Assembly (NCBI GenBank): GCA_010015675.1
Contig: ML976993.1
Span: 757,726 to 817,012 of the forward strand
Reading direction: 5' to 3'
DNA: 59,287 bases
DNA from: Byssothecium circinans
Taxonomy: Eukaryota > Ascomycota > Dothideomycetes > Pleosporales > Massarinaceae
Part shown: positions 53,312-59,287 of the stretch, piece by piece
How positions within the stretch are numbered: position 1 is the stretch's first letter
How the letters are laid out: each line of letters begins with the position of its first letter
The notes under the pieces: generated by a model
Seen by the model: the letters and a program-made list of their open reading frames with translations, nothing else
What the model was told of the DNA's origin: nothing
Database searches by the model: none
Program-made: the position numbers and the translations under genes

Positions 53312-54447
53312 ATGTTGACCTTCCTCCTCATGCCCGCGATGGCTTTGACCGTCGCCGTTCCTACCTCCACCACCGCTACCCTAGGACCCTTGCTTGCGAA
53401 GAAGAATGACGCTTGTGTCAAGGAGGCTACTAACAGGTAAGTCATCCCATGTCCCGTTGTATTCTCATTCGTCATATTCCCTTTCCACCACCTCAGCCCT
53501 TCATTCCCATCCCACTGAACCACCCACCTAACACTCCCCAGCGGAGCTCTCGTTCCCGGAAACGGCACTGTAGAGGCCTACACCAACCTCACCGGCCCCC
53601 TTATCGTCGCTGCGAAGTCAGGGGTCACGCCCGTCGGCTACCAGCGCGCCTACAGCAAGTCCATCGGCGCCGCCGTCCAGATCGCCAGCTATTTGACCTA
53701 CTTTATCATCAACAACCCCGCCTACGACACGCGCCAGTGTGCCGAGCGGTGTGACGCCAACAAAGACTGCAAGGCGTTCAACGTCTACTTCGCGCGCGAC
53801 CCGAAGTACGAGCCGAATGAGAACTCGGGCTGCGACGACCTGACGCCCATTACTAATGTTAAGTGTGCGCTCTTCAGCGATAAACTTGTTAGGAAGGATG
53901 CCACGAACAAAGAGCAGTCAGACGGCCCCGCCGGTACTGGGTTCGTCAGAGTGGCGGTTGGCAGCAGTGGTATGTTCTTTCCCCCTCTCTTCCTCCCCTT
54001 CCTTTTCCCTCACCTTCCCATCCATCTCAATCCCTCACTAACATCCCATCAGCGTACAACAAGCTTGCCAACAGCAACAGCAACAGCAACAGCAACACCA
54101 TCACTATCACCCGCCCCGGCAACACTAACCAAATCGCCACCTTCACCCAGACCAGGGACCTCAAGGACAAAGCCATTCTCGCCCAAGACAACTCGTACCT
54201 CGGCTACCGCACTTTCGCCGATCACGAGACGGCTCTCCAGGGCTGTGCGCAGGCCTGCGTCGACGCGAGCTCCTCGGGCTGCATCACCTTCGACAGCTAC
54301 GTGTTGTTGAAGAATGGCAGGTCGGAGGGTAACCAATGCGCTCTGTACAGCAAGTCGCAGAAGGATAACACGGCCACCAATGCGGGCTATCAGGCTGGTA
54401 ATGATCGCTATACCATTCAGGAAAGCGTCGTCTATGAGTTGGCTTAG
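53312..54447 (+). CDS. Secreted protein with two Apple/PAN-like Cys modules, 315 aa
   Basis: Three exons: 53312-53436, 53542-53969 and 54053-54447. All splices keep frame and the introns carry CTAAC-like branch sites. The signal peptide is MLTFLLMPAMALTVAVPTST. A first Cys module reads YDTRQCAERCDANKDCKAFN...GCDDLTPITNVKCALFSD (about 120-170). A second reads GYRTFADHETALQGCAQACVDASSSGCITFD...NQCALYSK (about 245-290). The paired QC-x3-C-x5-6-C-x(n)-C-A-L-(F/Y) pattern resembles fungal Apple/PAN-like domains that bind carbohydrate or protein. A (Asn-Ser)n spacer, coded by an AACAGC microsatellite at about 54069-54096, separates them. The role is likely extracellular or cell-wall bound. Confidence 0.85.
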
Positions 54448-55257
54448 GCTGAGGGATGATTGGAGGGGTCCTGGATAGGTACAGAGATTGTATGGTTGGA
54501 GCTATCTGCTCGGGTACCAGTACCAATGGAAAAAGGTATTGGGGTTGAGGTTGCTGTTGTCGACGTTGGGCCATTAATTGTCTTACCTTATAGGCAGACC
54601 TCTCGGGAACGGAGTCGATCCAAAATAATAATGAACGTTTCGTGGTTTCATAGAAGATGGGAAAAACAAGTTTCTCCCCAACGATCTTTCCCATTGACAT
54701 TGAACCGTGACCATGTCATGTTTCTTTCCGAGTCTTATCTTTTGCATCTGACATCGCTCACTTTCACATGCACTGTAGTTATCATTATCGCCTAGCTGAA
54801 TTACTATTCAATCAGTGCTCTTCTATAGCGCGGACGATTACCAATACGCCGACAGATGTTGAGGCGGGGTCTGATGAAGGTCTTTTATTTCCAATGACAA
54901 TCCAAGCACAAATGCGTTGAACAACTGCGAGTCCATCTTTTCGCGTCGGTTAATTAAAAGATCACGAAGGTGGAAGAACGCGACGCGATGTCGTCGGAAA
55001 AGAATTGAAGCTAATGAAGCCACGACGACGCGAAGAGGCACCGCTTACATAAGTGGCGTTTCCCCATGCGGAATGCACGGCAAGACTTATCTCAACCACA
55101 TCACTTCAAGTACATCATCAGATAATACAAGTTCAAAATGACTTCGCAACTACGACGCGTGCACGCATCAACATCATCTCGTCTCATCTCATCTCACATA
55201 ACGATCGTCACGACCCTCTTCCATCAATTATAACACCAGTCAACGCATATCGTGCTC
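54448..55257. other. Intergenic, convergent 3' ends
   Basis: 810 bp. A short TCTCA microsatellite lies at about 55177-55197. No gene or structured element is supported. Confidence 0.4.
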
Positions 55258-57202
55258 CTACACAGCCGCCCTCTCCCTCTCCTCAACACTATGCCTACGG
55301 TCCCTCCCAACATAATTCGAATCCGGCAACATATTAAGCGTATCCTCCAACTTATCAGTGCCCCTCTGATGCAGCCAGAACAGAACCCCGCCAGCAAACG
55401 CCAACACAGAAATAATCCCATAGTTCCACACCAGCAACGGGTCCTCGGACACAGCGGTAAAAGCCTGACCAATTGCGTTCGAAAACGCTGACATAAAGTG
55501 CCAGTAGCTGGTGACCAGCGACCTCATGTTCTTGGGGGCTTTGGTGAAGGCGAATTCGAGACCGGTGATGGAGGTGAAGATTTCGCTGAAGCCGACGAAG
55601 ACGTAGGGAACGGTTTGCACCCAGACGTTGATGGGGGCAGGATCGCCGCCGTTATCAATGCACTCGTTCATGTGAGTGCCGCAGGGGCCTTGCTTGTAGA
55701 TTTCACTCTGGATGACGGTTGCGGCGATCATGGCGCAGGACGCGAGGAGGAATCCGACGGTCATGCGCTTGATGGGCGTGAAGCGGATGTTCTTCTTACG
55801 GAGGAACGGGTAGACGAAGTTGTCGACGATGGGGATGAAGATCACAAGGGAGATGGGATTGAGATTTGTGATGACGTCATTGGGGACTCCGTTGCGTGTA
55901 AGTGTTCCGGCTTGGGACGTCAAGTTATTATTCATCTGATTATAGGCGAGCCAATAGAGTGGGATCCAGGTAAAGCATGAGCAGGCGCGCATACCGCGGG
56001 CGACCTGATCGACCCAGGCGTCGTCGAATTGCATCCATGAAGGCTTCGCATCACCGAGGTGGGAGGGCTTGACATTCTCCCAGAACGAATCGTCTTTGAG
56101 ATTACGACGTGTTTGGATTGGGTTGAGCGACCAGCGGCCTTTCTGCGCGAGGCCCCAGAGTTTGAAGGCCCGGAGGAGGACGGACCCTGTTGGTGGGCGA
56201 CGCTGGTACTTATTGCGGCAGAACCAGAGCACGGCTGGGCATAAACAAAACATGAGCGTGGGTAATAGGTATGCGAGCCAAAACCCGATATACTTCTCGA
56301 CATAGACCATGCTGATCTGTCCGGTTAGAGATCCGATGTTAATGAACATGTAGAAGTACAGGAAAATGCGGGAAAGTGTTATAGATGGATCGGAGATGAC
56401 ACGCGCGCCTGTCTTTGGGTCCTTGATCACGCGGAGCTTGGTCTGCTTGTACTGTTCAGCAACCAGAGGAGAGATATTAGCTTTGAAAGCTCCGGTTCCG
56501 AATCCAAGGATGATGACGCCAAGAATGAAAGGCGCCATGGCCTTTCCGCTCGCAAGAACGGTGGGAAGCGCGGAGACAACCAAGAGGATATGGCCGAAGA
56601 TACTGAACGCAATGGCGATAAAGATGGTGTTGAAACGACCGAGATACTCGTCCGCAATTATGGCGCCAATGATCGGGGTGGTGTAACTCCAAAACTGTCT
56701 AAGTCAGCCCAATCCTCCCATTCTTGGAAAGCGGGAAGGACGTCGGACGGAAAGCTCGAAGGCTTCTTCAAGACTCCACACATACCGAATTGAATGTCGT
56801 AATACCAAATGAAGCACGCTGGCCCATTCCCAGCGCACCAGGATTTCCCTCCGCCGCAGGATTCTTTCCCGTCGGATACCCCTCTGGCAGCGGACGCTGA
56901 ACGAAGTTGGTATACAAGACAGAGCAGCCATAGTACCCAAACCTCTCGCACAATTCGACAAACGCAATCGTAAACGCCGTCCAAGGGATTTTACCAGACA
57001 CACGCGGCAGCGTCCGAATGTCTTCTTCGGTGGGTTCCTCGCCCACTAGATCGGCTTCAAACTCAACGGGCGCGGTGGCGCCGTTCGACGTGCTGGCGTG
57101 CGCAAGCGCGGCCTTTTCGTCGGCCTCGTATGTGGGCGTTGCGATCTTGGGTTCGTGACTCATGGCCAGATCGACCTGGTTTTGGCCTGCTGCGCCCGAC
57201 AT
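55258..57202 (-). CDS. POT/PTR2 proton-dependent oligopeptide transporter, 617 aa
   Basis: Imports di- and tripeptides with protons across the plasma membrane. Two exons, 57202-56786 and 56694-55258, with a 91-bp intron; the acceptor after GACAG restores FNSFWSYTTPIIGAIIADEYLGRF. Family motifs are AFVELCERFGYYG (the ExxER proton-coupling motif, Glu83/Glu86/Arg87), FGTGAFKANISPLVAEQY and the FYMFINIGSLTGQI PTR2 signature. A long cytosolic loop with FWENVKPS lies in the middle, and the GLEFAFTKAPKNMRSLVTSYWHFMSAFSNAIGQ region lies near TM10-11. I start at MSGAAGQNQ (57202); MSHEPKIA at 57163 is also possible. The N-terminal 70 residues are acidic. Probably induced by amino acids, as in related fungi (inference). 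It pairs logically with the secreted peptidases at 25.9 and 32.1 kb. Confidence 0.95.
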
Positions 57203-59047
57203 ATTGACGTTGAAATTGGCGTTGGCGTTGGCGTCGAAGTTGGCGATGCTCGAGTCAAGACAAGAAGGGTGGCGCACACCAGAGGCGGAGCTGAGCGGTG
57301 AATCCGCACTTTAAATGAAAGTTGACCTGGGTCTGGGCGAGCGAGTCTCGTAAAACGGGGAGGCGCTGAACCCGAAACCACGACTGAGACGAGGGAAAGG
57401 GGTTGCGCTCGTATTATTATATCTACGCTTGGCTCCCCCGCACACGGCATGCGCACGAGAGAAAAGGCAGAAGCGTGGACGCCCAAGAGCTCGCAAAGTC
57501 GCACGCGCGCTACCAATCTATCGTTCAGTGTCGATCCGTCTCAGCGTCTTCTTGGGTGTTGGCTCCTTATCAAACGCCAATGCCGCTGTATCTTCCCCAT
57601 TGTTGGAGTTTATGCGCGGCCAAGATGGTGAGCGCACCTCGCAACTTGGCATTATTTGCGGCGCATCCAAGGGGGCAGATCTCCCGGGGCGACATGTGAT
57701 GTGTTGGTGTTGAGTTGTGCAAGCATGCACCCCGCAAAGGCCCCATCCCCGGCCCGCATCGCGACAAATCTCAACAACCGACAAAACGCAAAGAGCACGG
57801 CTTTAAACTTGACGATAATCATCCAAATCTACAGATCATCGAACACCCTGATCATCATTTTAGGCTCCTCCCGCCTTGTCCCTCGGTTACCCTCCCTTCC
57901 TACGCCAATGCCAACACCAACGCCACCAACCAGAAAAGGAAGGTTACTAGAACACTTCCCTCGGCGCACTCAATTGCGCGCCAATAAGCGCGAGATGCAG
58001 CACGCTCCATCAATAACATGGAATGCTCGGCTCGTATCAATTGATGCATCCCGTCCGTGTTCTCGGGTGCAGGGCTCTTTTCGAGAAGGACGAGGCGCTC
58101 GCCGTGCGGCGTTGCTTATCTCTCTCCTTCTACAGCTGGCGGAGCCGAGCGGGCGCTGAAGGTCGCCGTTTTGGTGGCTTTCTGCCACTGGTGTGGGAGG
58201 GCGCCAATGTCAGGACGGGTGAGGCACCCTTTGTGGAGAGAAGGCGTAAAGGCGTACTCGGTACAACGTTTGAATGCTGTCACTATGAAGCTCTGTGTGC
58301 TGTGCCGTATACACTACCCAGGCTGTAACCAGTAAAGAGACGGATGGATGGATACAGACTATGATACCTCCTCTGTACCTCACGTTCGAGACCAGGAATT
58401 CGCTCATAAAAAGCATAACTACGCGCAGCCACTCCTTGGGCTCCGTTTGATGAACGAGCGGGGCAGTGTCAAAGGTCGCGTGAGACACGGTGAGAGCTTC
58501 ACTTGCTTATCGGGACTGGTAGCTGGGCGTCTTCCATGGCGTTGTGCCGAGCAGCTGGGCATGAGAGGAATCGAATGTTAGTCGTGCACGTACACTAAAG
58601 TTACCACCGGTAATAGTCTTGTGAAATATGCTCGGGAAAAGGTATTGGTCTGTGTGGTGTGGTGTGGTGTGGCGTGGTTCAATTTGGAAGCTGATACCTT
58701 GGTAGCTGCATTATCAGCGTTCATTATTCGAGATATGATATGAGGATTGCATGTGGGATATGGCATACAGCATACAGCATATGCATCTACCCGGTCACCA
58801 GGAAACCGGTGAAGCTGGACCAAAGCAAAAGATTGGCCCCGGGGAGAAAATACGGCAAGCACTCAGTACACACTCCGTTCGGCCACATCAAGTATTATTA
58901 ATACTTCAGATCTATTGCTGCTAGAGGGTTGCACGGCAGGTCATCCTATAGAGATTAACAGCTGGCTGCATTTAGAGGATAGGTTTGCGGTTAGCGCGAG
59001 ATCAATTAGTAGGCGGAATAGTAAAAGGCATGAGTAACTAGATAGGT
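57203..59047. other. Intergenic, no supported gene, AT-rich toward the right
   Basis: 1.8 kb. The part next to the peptide transporter is GC-rich promoter sequence. From about 58880 the base composition turns AT-rich with low TpG, and a 17-bp palindrome AAGTATTATTAATACTT lies at 58890-58906. Short frames here look like chance frames. Confidence 0.45.
58653..58677. repeat. Five-unit TGTGG microsatellite
   Basis: Four perfect TGTGG units followed by CGTGG; a simple-sequence repeat with no apparent gene context. Confidence 0.85.
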
Positions 59048-59200
59048 AACGTATTCCACCATCGAACAGCCCAAACCATCGAACAGCCCAAACCATCGAA
59101 CAGCCCAAAATTCCTTGGCAAGGAAAATCAAATAGTATTATCTTAATAACAAAGCTAAACCTTAATATTTTCTTTTAAAATTTTAAACCTAGATAGATAT
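59048..59200 (+). mobile_element. Pogo/Fot1-like transposon terminus, first copy
   Basis: A terminus reading AACGTATTCCACCATCGAAC is followed by three 17-bp repeats and ATTCCTTGGCAAGG, collinear with the minus-strand terminus at the left edge (ACGTAAAGCACC, 17-bp repeats, ATTCCTTGGCAA). After about 150 bp of AT-rich sequence it is interrupted by a second terminus. No transposase remains in this part. Confidence 0.7.
59058..59108. repeat. Three 17-bp tandem repeats in the transposon terminus
   Basis: Three perfect units of ACCATCGAACAGCCCAA. They correspond to the complement of the left-edge 17-mer (ACCACCGAACCGCCCAC) with four substitutions, three of which are C to T or C to A changes. Confidence 0.9.
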
Positions 59201-59287
59201 AACGTAAAGCACCACCGAAGCGGCCACCCCACCGAAGCGGCCACTTTTTGCTTGGCGGAAAATCAAAGATTCAACCTTTAATAACAA
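59201..59287 (+). mobile_element. Pogo/Fot1-like transposon terminus, second copy, cut by window edge
   Basis: ATATAACGTAAAGCACCACC (from 59196) is identical to the left-edge terminus including the flanking TATA. It is followed by two shortened repeats of the ACCGAAGCGGCCAC type and then by CTTGGCGGAAAATCAAAGATTCAACCTTTAATAACAA-like sequence. This last part aligns with CTTGGCAAGGAAAATCAAAT... at 59114-59152 in the first copy. The element reads rightward out of the window. Confidence 0.65.

Overview
The window is nuclear DNA of a filamentous ascomycete (Pezizomycotina, most likely Dothideomycetes; the class is inference). Genes are interrupted by short introns of about 45-95 bp with GT-AG borders and CTAAC-like branch sites. 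The families present are typical of such fungi: HAK potassium transporter, fungal rhodopsin-type membrane protein, S9B dipeptidyl peptidase, GH67 alpha-glucuronidase, berberine-bridge-like oxidase and POT peptide transporter. I rebuilt 19 intact or near-intact genes by joining exons by eye. No rRNA, convincing tRNA, CRISPR or secondary-metabolite backbone gene was seen.

Layout: 1-434 is the outward-facing end of a pogo/Fot1-type transposon. Then follow an orphan gene (1.7-3.3 kb), a sugar transporter (4.8-6.6 kb), a long gene-poor stretch, a MARVEL-like four-span membrane protein (9.2 kb), a HAK/KUP K+ transporter (11.6-14.1 kb), a coiled-coil orphan (14.5-16.3 kb), an SGNH-like protein (17.2 kb) converging on a disordered orphan (18.4-19.5 kb), and a large membrane-anchored coiled-coil protein with a duplicated Cys/His module (21.2-24.9 kb). 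Next come a secreted dipeptidyl peptidase IV (25.9-28.3 kb), a broken small gene, a divergent pair matching the two halves of plant Tm-1 (29.2-31.7 kb), an astacin-like metalloprotease (32.1-33.4 kb), an FAD oxidase (34-36 kb), a rhodopsin-domain protein (37.1-38.6 kb), an ankyrin protein (39-40.9 kb), a GH67 alpha-glucuronidase (41.7-44.2 kb), a small hAT-type MITE (45.75 kb), an MFS transporter (46.5-48.4 kb), a disordered orphan (49.4-51.7 kb), a secreted protein with two Apple-like Cys modules (53.3-54.4 kb) and a peptide transporter (55.3-57.2 kb). The right edge carries two stacked ends of the same pogo-like family found at the left edge.

Functionally the set fits an absorptive, probably plant-associated or saprotrophic fungus. 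Secreted proteases feed peptides to the POT carrier, GH67 helps release glucuronic acid from xylan, and sugar and MFS carriers import or export small molecules. The genes do not form one obvious operon-like cluster; the divergent Tm-1-like pair is the clearest functional couple.

Most noteworthy: (i) the split Tm-1-like pair; (ii) the duplicated Cys/His module on a membrane-anchored coiled coil, with an in-frame TGA that a 60-bp intron could remove; (iii) a hAT MITE with a perfect 8-bp target duplication; (iv) the same transposon family, with 17-bp terminal tandem repeats, at both edges; (v) an SGNH-like protein with no recognisable catalytic His block. All protein identities rest on motifs recognised by eye; no database search was run.
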